Assembly: GCA_913061055.1 (NCBI GenBank)
Contig: CAJXVA010000006.1
Span: 1-64,000, forward strand
Length of the DNA stretch: 64,000 bases
Direction: 5' to 3'
DNA from: an uncultured Pseudomonadota bacterium
GTDB lineage: Bacteria > Myxococcota_A > Polyangia > Nannocystales > Nannocystaceae
This document shows positions 56,003 through 64,000 of this stretch, piece by piece; within the stretch, counting starts at the first letter, position 1; the number at the start of each line of letters is the position of its first letter. The notes below the pieces were generated by a model. That model did not search any database. It worked only from the letters and a program-made list of their open reading frames with translations, and was not told the origin of the DNA. The position numbers and the translations under genes were made by a program.

Positions 56003-57274
56003 TCAGTCGGTGAGGCCAGGAGCCGGGAATGGCTGCAGGAACTCGCGGATGCGACCGGCGAGGGCGGTGGCGAAGGCATCCTCGATGGTGCCGTCGTGTT
56101 TCGCGGCTTCGCGGACGCCTTCGTCGATGAAGCCCGCGACCGTATCCATGTGCTCGGCCGTGAGTCCACGAGAGGTCAGCGCGGCGAGGCCCACCCGAAC
56201 ACCCGACGGATCGAACGGCTTGCGCTTGTCGAACGGGATCGAGTTTCCGTTCATCTCAATGCCGCAGGCGTTGATCGCCCGCGCGGCGACCCGGCCGGAG
56301 ATCCCGGTCGAGGTGAGGTCGACGAGCAGCAAGTGGTTGTCGGTGCCGCCGGTGATCAGCGTGTGACCACGCCCCAACAGGCCTTCGCCCAGCGCCTTTG
56401 CGTTGGTCACGACTTGGGCGGCGTAGTCCTTGAACTCGGGCTTGAGCGCCTCACCGAACGCGACCGCCTTGGCGGCCGTGGTGTGGTTGTGGGGTCCGCC
56501 TTGGAGTCCCGGGAACACGGCCTTGTCGATCGCTTTGGCGTGCTCGGCTTTGCACATGATCAGACCGCCACGCGGGCCTCGGAGGGTCTTGTGTGTGGTC
56601 GTGGTGACCGCCGCGGCGTGCGGGACGGGCGAGGGGTGCACGCCGCCGGCGATCAGGCCGGCGATGTGGGCGATGTCCGCGACCAAGTGCGCGCCGACCT
56701 CGTTCGCGATCTCGGCGAACGCCTCGAAGTCGACGATGCGTGGGTAGGCTGAGTGGCCGCACCAGATGAGCTTGGGGGAGTGCTCTTTGGCGAGCGAGCG
56801 GACCTGATCCATGTCGAGGCGGTGGTCGGTCTCCCGCACGCCGTACTGGACCGCGTTGTAGTAGATGCCGGTCGCCGAGACTTTCCAGCCGTGGGTGAGG
56901 TGACCGCCGGCGGGCAACGACATGCCGAGGATGGTTCCGCCCGGCTCGACCAGCGCGAGCAGGGCGGCAAGGTTGGCCGGGCTGCCGCTGTAGGGCTGCA
57001 CGTTGGCGTGCTCGGCCCCAAAGATTTCCTTGGCGCGTTCGATCGCGAGGCTCTCCAGCGGATCGATCACATCCATGCCCTCGTAGTAGCGACGGCCCGG
57101 GTAGCCCTCGGCGTACTTGTTGGTGAGAGACGATGCGCTGGCCTCGAGCACGGCACTACTCGCGTAGTTCTCCGAGGCGATCAGACGAAGGCTGTCTCGC
57201 TGGCGGGTGTCCTCGCGGGCGATGAGATCAGCCACCTGAGGATCGGCGGCTTGGAGTGCGGGGTCGAAGGTCAC
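56003..57274 (-). CDS. glyA: serine hydroxymethyltransferase
   Basis: LRLIASENYASSAVLEASASSLTNKYAEGYPGRRYYEG; VTTTTHKTLRGPRGGLIMC. Confidence 0.96.
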   Translation of the reverse strand: MTFDPALQAADPQVADLIAREDTRQRDSLRLIASENYASSAVLEASASSLTNKYAEGYPGRRYYEGMDVIDPLESLAIERAKEIFGAEHANVQPYSGSPANLAALLALVEPGGTILGMSLPAGGHLTHGWKVSATGIYYNAVQYGVRETDHRLDMDQVRSLAKEHSPKLIWCGHSAYPRIVDFEAFAEIANEVGAHLVADIAHIAGLIAGGVHPSPVPHAAAVTTTTHKTLRGPRGGLIMCKAEHAKAIDKAVFPGLQGGPHNHTTAAKAVAFGEALKPEFKDYAAQVVTNAKALGEGLLGRGHTLITGGTDNHLLLVDLTSTGISGRVAARAINACGIEMNGNSIPFDKRKPFDPSGVRVGLAALTSRGLTAEHMDTVAGFIDEGVREAAKHDGTIEDAFATALAGRIREFLQPFPAPGLTD

Positions 57275-57320
57275 GAGCGGACGGTAACCAATCCTTCCCG
57301 GGGGCGCTATCGTGCGAGGC

Positions 57321-58865
57321 GTGGACGTGTTCCCCGCGGAATCGAAGCTACGCGCGAGCCTGGAGGCGGGCGATGCGGCGATGGTACCGGTGTGGACCGA
57401 GGTGCTCTGCGACACCCAGACTCCGGTTGGCGCCTTCGCGCGCCTGCGGGCAGAGGCGGACACCGCGGTTCTGCTCGAGTCGGTGGTGGGTGGGGAGCGC
57501 TGGGCCCGGTACAGCTTTCTGGCCCTCGGGCATCGATTGCACGGGCGTGCATCATGGACAGACGGTGCGCTGCGCTGGACCTGGACGGCGCCCGAAGGCT
57601 TCTGTGTGCCGGCCGATCTCCCGGAGGTGGGGCTGGACTCCCTGCGTGCCGTGAGCCACACGTTGCGCGGCGAACCGCAGCCGGACCTGCCGCGGTTTTG
57701 GGGCGGCCTCGTGGGTGTGTGTGGTCACGACTTCGTGCGGGCGGTGGAATCGCTGCCGCCACCCGTTGGCCGGGATCCCGATGTGGTCCCCGGCGTCGAA
57801 ATGATCGCCACCGACGTGCTGGTGATCTTCGACAACCTCACCCAGCGCGTGAAGGTGGTCGGAAGCGTGTGTCCTGCGACCGACGGTGGGTTCGAGGCCG
57901 GCTACGCGCGCGCAGTGGCGAGGGTTCGAGAGGTCGTGGACACGCTGCTGGGTGATGGACCGGCCGCGCCCACGCTTCGCCTTCGAGAGCCCGAAGCGTC
58001 GCAGTGGGAGACCGAGCCGGCACCGCCGTGGTCGCGAGCCCGACACATCGAGGCGGTCGCGACGGCCAAGGAGCACATCGCGGCTGGGGATGTCTTTCAA
58101 GTCGTGCTCTCGCAGGCGTTTGATACGCCCCGCGGCGGGCTGGATCTGCTGGATGTGTACCGCGCGCTTCGGGTGACCAACCCCGCACCGTACATGTACG
58201 CGATGCAGCTCCCGTCCGCGACGCTGGTCGGCGCCTCGCCCGAGGTCCTCGTTCGTGTCGACCGCGACTCCCGACAGGTCACCGTCCGCCCGATCGCCGG
58301 GACGCGTCCGCGGGGACGAACCGAGGCCGAGGACCAGGCGCTGGAGCGGGAGTTGCTCGCGGACCCGAAGGAGCGCGCCGAGCACCTGATGCTGATCGAC
58401 CTGGGACGCAACGACATCGGCCGGGTGAGCGAGGGGGGATCGGTGCGAATGACGGACCGGTTTGCCATCGAGCGGTACAGCCGCGTGATGCATATCGTCT
58501 CGGAGGTGACCGGAACGCTGCGACCGGAGCTCGATGCCCTCGATGCACTGGCGGCGACGTTCCCAGCGGGGACGCTCAGCGGCGCCCCCAAGGTCCGCGC
58601 GCTGCAGTTGATCGACGAACTCGAGGTCCACGGACGCGGCTGGTATGGCGGTGCGGTCGGCTATCTGGGATACGACGGCGGGGCCGACTTCGCGATCTGT
58701 ATTCGCAGTCTGGTGGCCCAAGGGGACACGCTGCGGGTGCAAGCCGGCGGGGGCATCGTCTACGATTCGGATGCGCAGGCCGAGGACCAGGAATGCCGCA
58801 ACAAGGCGAGCGCCGTGCTGCGTGCGATCGCGATGGCGCGTGGCGCTCGGGAGAACGAAGTATGA
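57321..58865 (+). CDS. trpE: anthranilate synthase component I (alternative GTG start at 57312)
   Basis: AGDVFQVVLSQAF, NPAPYMYAMQLPSATLVGASPEVLVRV, RPIAGTRPRG, LIDLGRNDIGRV, FPAGTLSGAPKVRALQLIDELE. Confidence 0.95.
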   Translation: MDVFPAESKLRASLEAGDAAMVPVWTEVLCDTQTPVGAFARLRAEADTAVLLESVVGGERWARYSFLALGHRLHGRASWTDGALRWTWTAPEGFCVPADLPEVGLDSLRAVSHTLRGEPQPDLPRFWGGLVGVCGHDFVRAVESLPPPVGRDPDVVPGVEMIATDVLVIFDNLTQRVKVVGSVCPATDGGFEAGYARAVARVREVVDTLLGDGPAAPTLRLREPEASQWETEPAPPWSRARHIEAVATAKEHIAAGDVFQVVLSQAFDTPRGGLDLLDVYRALRVTNPAPYMYAMQLPSATLVGASPEVLVRVDRDSRQVTVRPIAGTRPRGRTEAEDQALERELLADPKERAEHLMLIDLGRNDIGRVSEGGSVRMTDRFAIERYSRVMHIVSEVTGTLRPELDALDALAATFPAGTLSGAPKVRALQLIDELEVHGRGWYGGAVGYLGYDGGADFAICIRSLVAQGDTLRVQAGGGIVYDSDAQAEDQECRNKASAVLRAIAMARGARENEV

Positions 58866-59509
58866 AGACGCTGCCTGCAGGAGGAACCCGCTACACCCCC
58901 GCGGATGCCGGAAACGGCGCTCGGGTGCTCGTGGTCGACAACTACGACTCGTTCACCTTCAACCTGGTGCAGTACCTGCTCGAGTTGGGGGCGGTGGTCG
59001 ACGTCTATCGCAACGATGCGCTCACCGCCGAGAAGATCGTCGCCGACGCCCCGAGCCACATCTTGCTCTCGCCGGGCCCGGGTCGTCCGAGCGACGCCGG
59101 CGTTTGTGCGGACGTATGCCGGCTGTTGTGCGGCCAGGGGCCCGCGATCCCGATGCTGGGGGTCTGTCTGGGCCACCAGACCCTGTGCGAGGTCTTGGGC
59201 GCAGACGTCGTCCGAGCGGACCGCATCATGCATGGCAAGACCTCTGCGGTGCTGCACGACGGCTCTGGGGTGCTGGCTCGGATCCCCTCGCCGTTCACCG
59301 CGACGCGGTATCACAGCCTCATCGTCCCCGAGGCGTCGCTGCCTGCCTCGCTTCTGCCGGTCGCCCACACGGCGCAAGGCGAGTTGATGGCGGTCCGCCA
59401 CGAGTCGGCGCCAGTGTTCGGCGTGCAGTTCCACCCCGAGTCGATTCTCTCGGAGGCCGGGCACCAGCTTCTCGGCAACTTCCTCGCGCAGGCGGGCTCC
59501 AATGCCTGA
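58862..59509 (+). CDS. trpG: anthranilate synthase component II
   Basis: VLVVDNYDSFTFNLVQYL, LLSPGPGRPSDAG, LGVCLGHQTLCEVLG, GVQFHPESILSEAGHQLLGNFL. Confidence 0.95.
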   Translation: MKTLPAGGTRYTPADAGNGARVLVVDNYDSFTFNLVQYLLELGAVVDVYRNDALTAEKIVADAPSHILLSPGPGRPSDAGVCADVCRLLCGQGPAIPMLGVCLGHQTLCEVLGADVVRADRIMHGKTSAVLHDGSGVLARIPSPFTATRYHSLIVPEASLPASLLPVAHTAQGELMAVRHESAPVFGVQFHPESILSEAGHQLLGNFLAQAGSNA

Positions 59510-60566
59510 CGTCCACGTGCGTGCGGCCCTGGCCGAGCTGGTGCATGGTCGCGACCTGCCGCGCGACACGATGAAGTCCGTGCTGCGCGAGATCATGGCC
59601 GGGGACGCGCACGCCGGGCAACTTGGGGCGTTGCTGATGGGGCTGGCCACCAAGGGGGAGACCGCCGAGGAGATCGCAGGGGCGGCCTTGGCGATGCGGG
59701 AGGCGATGACGCCGGTTTCGCCGGTCGCGACCGAGCTTGTCGACACCTGCGGAACCGGAGGTTCGGGCGTGCCGCGGCGGAACGTCTCCACCGCCGTGGC
59801 GATCGTGCTCGCGGCGTGCGGAGTCAAGGTCGCCAAACACGGCAACCGTGCCGCGAGCAGCCGCAGCGGGAGCGCGGACGTTCTCGAGGCGCTCGGGGTC
59901 GACATTGGGGCTTCGGCCGAGAGGGTCGCGGCGTGCATCGACGACGTTGGCGTTGGCTTCCTGTTCGCCGCGGGCCTGCATCCGGCGATGAAACACGCGA
60001 TGCCGGTGCGCAAAGCGCTGGGTGTTCGCACGCTGTTCAACCTCTTGGGCCCGCTGACCAACCCCGCGGGCGCGACCCGGCAACTGCTCGGGGTCTTCGA
60101 TCCCGCGCGGTGCATGCCGCTGGCGTCTGCGCTGTGTGCCCTCGGCAGCACCCGCGTTCTCGTCGTGCATGGCTTTCGCAGCGGCGTGAGGGCAGCCGAC
60201 GACGCTCCCTGGGGAATCGACGACTTGAGCCCCGAAGGGGAATCGTTGGTCGCCCACGCGCACCGCGGCACGGTCGAGCGCTGGGTGCTGACGCCCGAGC
60301 AGGCGGGGGTGGAGCGGTTCGGGTGGGAGGAGATCGCTGGGGGCGATCCCGCGGACAACGCGATGGCTCTGGAGGCGGTGTTGCAGGGCGCCACGGGGCG
60401 TTACCGGGATGCCGTGGTGTATTCGGGGGCGGCCGGGCTGCTCGTGGCGGGCGAGCAGGGCCTCCAGGCGTTGCCCGAACTCGCGAAGCGGATCGCGACC
60501 GCGCTCGATGATGGGTCGGCTGCGGCCACCCTCGCGGCGCTGGTGAAGGCCTCCAACCCGGCGTAG
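59502..60566 (+). CDS. trpD: anthranilate phosphoribosyltransferase
   Basis: ELVDTCGTGGSGVPRRNVSTAVAIVLAACGVKVAKHGNRAASSRSGSADVLEALG. Confidence 0.96.
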   Translation: MPDVHVRAALAELVHGRDLPRDTMKSVLREIMAGDAHAGQLGALLMGLATKGETAEEIAGAALAMREAMTPVSPVATELVDTCGTGGSGVPRRNVSTAVAIVLAACGVKVAKHGNRAASSRSGSADVLEALGVDIGASAERVAACIDDVGVGFLFAAGLHPAMKHAMPVRKALGVRTLFNLLGPLTNPAGATRQLLGVFDPARCMPLASALCALGSTRVLVVHGFRSGVRAADDAPWGIDDLSPEGESLVAHAHRGTVERWVLTPEQAGVERFGWEEIAGGDPADNAMALEAVLQGATGRYRDAVVYSGAAGLLVAGEQGLQALPELAKRIATALDDGSAAATLAALVKASNPA

Positions 60567-60575
60567 CCTTCCCCC

Positions 60576-61373
60576 ATGTCCGAGTCGACCCATCTCGATC
60601 GGATCATCGCGGCCAAGCGTGCCGAGCTCTCGGCAAATCGCGGCGATGGTGTGATCTCGGCCCGCCAGCTGGAGCAGGCGCTCGCTGGCCTGCCGCCGGT
60701 GCGGGACTTCGAAGGCGCACTGCGCCAGGGACCGGCGCCGCGGATCATCGCGGAGTTCAAGCGGGCCTCTCCCTCCGCCGGCCCCATTCGTGAGGACGCC
60801 GATGTTGCGCAGATCGTGGCCGCGTATGAGAAGGCTGGGGCCACGGCGATCAGCGTGCTCACCGACCGTCACTTCGACGGCCGTCTGGCCGACCTCGAAG
60901 CGGCGCGTGCAGCGACCTCGCTGCCCATTCTGCGCAAGGATTTCATCCTCGATCGCAGCCAGATCCTCGAGGCCCGTCGCGCCGGCGCCGATGCGGTGCT
61001 GCTGATCGCTGCGGTGCTCGAGCCCCCGATGCTCAAGCAGCTGATCGACTTCGCGCACGACCTGTCGCTGCATGTTCTTTGCGAGGCCCACGATGCCTAT
61101 GAGGTCGACCGCGCGCTCAGTGCCGGAGCGACGCTGATCGGCGTCAACAACCGAGACCTCAAGACCTTCGAGATCGATCGCAACGTAGCGCTCTCCCAGC
61201 GGGCTCGGGTGCCGCGCTCGTTCACGTTCGTCGCCGAGAGCGGCATCGAGGGCCCTGAACACCTCCGGCAGCTCCGTGATGCTGGGGTCGATGCCGCGCT
61301 GGTCGGCACGTTGTTCATGGGCGCCGAAGACCCAGGGGCCGCGCTGGCCTCGGTGCTCGACGCGCTCGGCTGA
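60576..61373 (+). CDS. trpC: indole-3-glycerol phosphate synthase
   Basis: IIAEFKRASPSAGPIRED, ISVLTDRHFDGRLADL, LPILRKDFILDRSQILEARRAGADAVLLI, IGVNNRDLKTFEID. Confidence 0.96.
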   Translation: MSESTHLDRIIAAKRAELSANRGDGVISARQLEQALAGLPPVRDFEGALRQGPAPRIIAEFKRASPSAGPIREDADVAQIVAAYEKAGATAISVLTDRHFDGRLADLEAARAATSLPILRKDFILDRSQILEARRAGADAVLLIAAVLEPPMLKQLIDFAHDLSLHVLCEAHDAYEVDRALSAGATLIGVNNRDLKTFEIDRNVALSQRARVPRSFTFVAESGIEGPEHLRQLRDAGVDAALVGTLFMGAEDPGAALASVLDALG

Positions 61374-61381
61374 GGTGCGTC

Positions 61382-62020
61382 ATGCCTGCGCTGAAGGTCT
61401 GCGGGATCACGCGGCGCGGCGATCTGGACGCGTGTGATCGGCTGGGCGTCGACGCGGTGGGCATCAACCTGTGGTCCGGCAGCAAGCGCGGCCTGACCGC
61501 GAGCCAGGCCGAGGCGCTGCTGCAGGGCGGACGCGGCGCTCAGCGGGTCGGGGTGTTTGTGGATCACGCGCCACGCGAGGTCGCAGCGCTCGCCCGCACG
61601 CTCGAGCTGGACGCGATTCAGCCCCACGGGGATACGCCGCCGGAGTCCTTCGCCGCGCTGGGCCTGCCGTGGGTGTGGGTGATCCGCGGGACCCCGGCGC
61701 TTGCGACCCTGGCCATCCCGAAGCCGCTGCCCACCTGGATCTTGCTGGATGCTGCGGTGGCTGGGTTCGGCGGTGCGGGAGCGAAGACCGACTGGGTTTG
61801 GGCGGCCGCGGCGGTTCAGGCCCTCTCGCCGCTGCCGGTATGGCTCGCCGGAGGGATCACGCCCGACAACGCCGCGGAAGCCCTGGCACAGGTGAAGCCG
61901 GCGGGTCTGGACGTGGCGAGCGGGTCGGAGGTCGTCGGGGCGACCCGCGGAGAGAAGGACGTGGCGAGAATCGAGGCCTTGTTGCGGGCAGTACGGGCGA
62001 CATCCGACGCGGCCTGGTAG
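61382..62020 (+). CDS. trpF: phosphoribosylanthranilate isomerase
   Basis: [57 protein letters not shown]. Confidence 0.93.
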   Translation: MPALKVCGITRRGDLDACDRLGVDAVGINLWSGSKRGLTASQAEALLQGGRGAQRVGVFVDHAPREVAALARTLELDAIQPHGDTPPESFAALGLPWVWVIRGTPALATLAIPKPLPTWILLDAAVAGFGGAGAKTDWVWAAAAVQALSPLPVWLAGGITPDNAAEALAQVKPAGLDVASGSEVVGATRGEKDVARIEALLRAVRATSDAAW

Positions 62021-62031
62021 AACCGGCATCG

Positions 62032-63264
62032 ATGGCCGACGAACCCGCGAACCCCTCGCTTCAGTTTGGCGCGTTCGGTGGGCGTTACGTCGCCGAAACG
62101 CTGATGCCCGCGGTCGAGGAACTCGCGCTGGAGTGGCCCAAGGCGTGGGCGGACGCGAGTTTTCAGGAAGAGTACCGGTCGATCCTTCGTGACTACGCCG
62201 GGCGCCCCTCGGTGCTCACCGAGGCGAAGCGGCTGGCGGACGTCCTGGGCATGAAGGACGGCGGGCGCCTGCTGCTCAAGCGGGAGGACCTCAACCACAC
62301 CGGTTCGCACAAGATCAACAACTGCGTCGGCCAGGTGCTCCTGGCACGCCGCCTGGGAAAGACGCGCATCATCGCCGAGACCGGGGCCGGTCAGCACGGG
62401 GTCGCCACCGCGACGGTCTGCGCCTACTTCGGGCTGCCGTGCACCGTGTACATGGGCGAGCGAGACGTCGAGCGGCAGGCGCTCAACGTGTTCCGCATGC
62501 AACTGCTCGGCGCCGAGGTCGTGTCGGTGAAGGCGGGCAGCGCGACGCTCAAGGATGCGATCAACGAGGCCCTGCGCGACTGGGTGGCGCACGTCGACGA
62601 CACCCACTACGTGATCGGAAGCGTGATGGGGCCCGACCCGTACCCAACCATAGTGCGCGAGCTGCAACGGGTTATCGGGGATGAGTGTCGCGCCCAGGTG
62701 CACGCGCTGACCGGCGGGCTCCCCGATGCGGTCGTCGCATGCGTCGGCGGCGGTTCGAACGCGATGGGGATCTTCGCGGCCTTCGTCCCGGACCCGGGCG
62801 TTGCCCTGTACGGGGTCGAAGCGGCAGGGGAAGGCCTCGAGGGAAAACACGCCGCAACGATGACCGCGGGCAAGCTTGGCATCTATCACGGCATGCGCTC
62901 CCTGGTGCTCCAGGACTCTCACGGGCAACTCCAGGAAGCGCACTCGATCTCGGCGGGTCTGGACTACCCCGGCGTCGGCCCTGAGCACGCGCACCTGCAC
63001 GCCACGGGGCGCGCGAAGTATCTCAGTGTCACCGACGCCCAGTGTCTGGAGGCGCTGTCCCAGGTGGCCCAGACCGAAGGCATCATCGTGGCCCTCGAGA
63101 CCGCGCATGCCTTCGCGGCCCTGCCGGAGATCTTGAACGAGGTCGGTCTCGACGCAACGGTCGTGGTCAACGTGTCCGGACGCGGGGACAAGGACATGCA
63201 CACCGTGATGGACGCCCTCGAGCAGCCTGCAGAGCAAGACGGACAGTCGGAGCAGCCCTCATGA
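62032..63264 (+). CDS. trpB: tryptophan synthase beta chain
   Basis: [77 protein letters not shown]. Confidence 0.97.
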   Translation: MADEPANPSLQFGAFGGRYVAETLMPAVEELALEWPKAWADASFQEEYRSILRDYAGRPSVLTEAKRLADVLGMKDGGRLLLKREDLNHTGSHKINNCVGQVLLARRLGKTRIIAETGAGQHGVATATVCAYFGLPCTVYMGERDVERQALNVFRMQLLGAEVVSVKAGSATLKDAINEALRDWVAHVDDTHYVIGSVMGPDPYPTIVRELQRVIGDECRAQVHALTGGLPDAVVACVGGGSNAMGIFAAFVPDPGVALYGVEAAGEGLEGKHAATMTAGKLGIYHGMRSLVLQDSHGQLQEAHSISAGLDYPGVGPEHAHLHATGRAKYLSVTDAQCLEALSQVAQTEGIIVALETAHAFAALPEILNEVGLDATVVVNVSGRGDKDMHTVMDALEQPAEQDGQSEQPS

Positions 63265-64000
63265 GCCGGATCAAACAAGCCTTCGAAGATGCCAAGGCCG
63301 AAGGCCGCGCGGCGTTGGTCGGATATCTCACCGCGTACGATCCGGACCTCGAGGGGTCACGCGAGCGCATCATGGCCGCGTGCGATGCCGGCCTCGACGT
63401 CCTGGAGCTGGGCGTTCCGTTCTCGGACCCGACCGCCGATGGCGGTGATGTGCAGGCGGCGATGATTCGGGCCCTGGGGGCCGGCGCGACGCTGCCCGGC
63501 GTCCTCGACCTGGCGCGCTCGATTCGAGAGCGCACCGACATTCCGATCGTGTTGTTCTCGTACGCGAACCCGCTGCTTCAGATGGGCAGCCGGCTCGGTG
63601 CCACGGCCGCCAATGCTGGAATCGACGGCCTGTTGGTGGTCGACTGTCCGCCCGCGCACGCGGAGGAACTCCGGGGGCCCGCAGCCGCGCGGGGTCTGGA
63701 TTGGATCGGGTTGGTGGCGCCGACGACCACGGATGCACGCATGGAGGCGGTCGCGAACGTGACGACCGGCTTCGTGTACGCGGTCACGCTCAAGGGCGTG
63801 ACGGGAGCCGAGGTCGATGTGGACTCGGATGCGCTCGCTCAGCAGCTCGCGAGCGTTCAGGAGCGCTTCGATGTTCCGGTCGCGGCGGGCTTCGGCGTCC
63901 GGTCGGCCAAGCAGGCGCAGGTGTTGGCGCGCAAGGCCGACGGCGTCGTGGTGGGCTCGGCGTTGATCCGCGCCGCGCAAGAGAGCGTCGGAGCCCTCAC
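63261..64000 (+). CDS. trpA: tryptophan synthase alpha chain (3' end cut by window edge; not in the supplied ORF track)
   Basis: manual translation [29 protein letters not shown]...[30 protein letters not shown]...[15 protein letters not shown]...[13 protein letters not shown]. Confidence 0.95.
   Translation, partial: MSRIKQAFEDAKAEGRAALVGYLTAYDPDLEGSRERIMAACDAGLDVLELGVPFSDPTADGGDVQAAMIRALGAGATLPGVLDLARSIRERTDIPIVLFSYANPLLQMGSRLGATAANAGIDGLLVVDCPPAHAEELRGPAAARGLDWIGLVAPTTTDARMEAVANVTTGFVYAVTLKGVTGAEVDVDSDALAQQLASVQERFDVPVAAGFGVRSAKQAQVLARKADGVVVGSALIRAAQESVGAL

Noticed and set aside
59319-61262. 647-aa minus-strand ORF
   Set aside because: Antisense of trpD/trpC; no domain.
62018-62032. TGGTAGAAC 8 nt before trpB as another leaderless promoter
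   Set aside because: The TAG is the trpF stop and the gene is operon-internal; similarity to a -10 may be coincidental.

Overview
This 64 kb GC-rich window reads as a chromosomal segment of a myxobacterium. The lineage is inferred from OMP_myx-like barrels, MopE/FG-GAP lipoproteins with Ser/Thr/Asp-rich linkers and a HEAT-containing che cluster; it may be Nannocystineae-like. It is almost fully coding. From left to right it contains: a sigma54 activator (5'-truncated), two tandem outer-membrane barrels, ftsY, smc (apparently broken by a +1 frameshift), a lipoprotein/FG-GAP region, a DUF4266/DUF3570/PPIase/roadblock/YbhN cluster, cmk, rpsA, ribH, nusB, a large MCP-less chemosensory operon (REC-CheA-CheW-CheW-REC-HEAT-CheR-CheB-GAF-CheY) followed by xerD, an M50 protease, scpA-scpB-pseudouridine synthase, rpsN-rpmE, tldD-tldE, a CysQ-type phosphatase, a second FG-GAP protein, an ECF42-like sigma factor with a YciI/DGPF partner, a glyA-lipoprotein-pseudokinase-DUF2723 operon, and a complete trpEGDCFBA operon (trpA is cut by the window end). 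I saw no CRISPR array, prophage, IS element, rRNA or tRNA. The best leads are: the smc frameshift, the GATC-palindrome cluster between ftsY and smc, a putative dispersed inverted-repeat family, the TPR-pseudokinase operon, the MCP-less che/HEAT operon with a degenerate receiver, and recurrent leaderless-type promoters.
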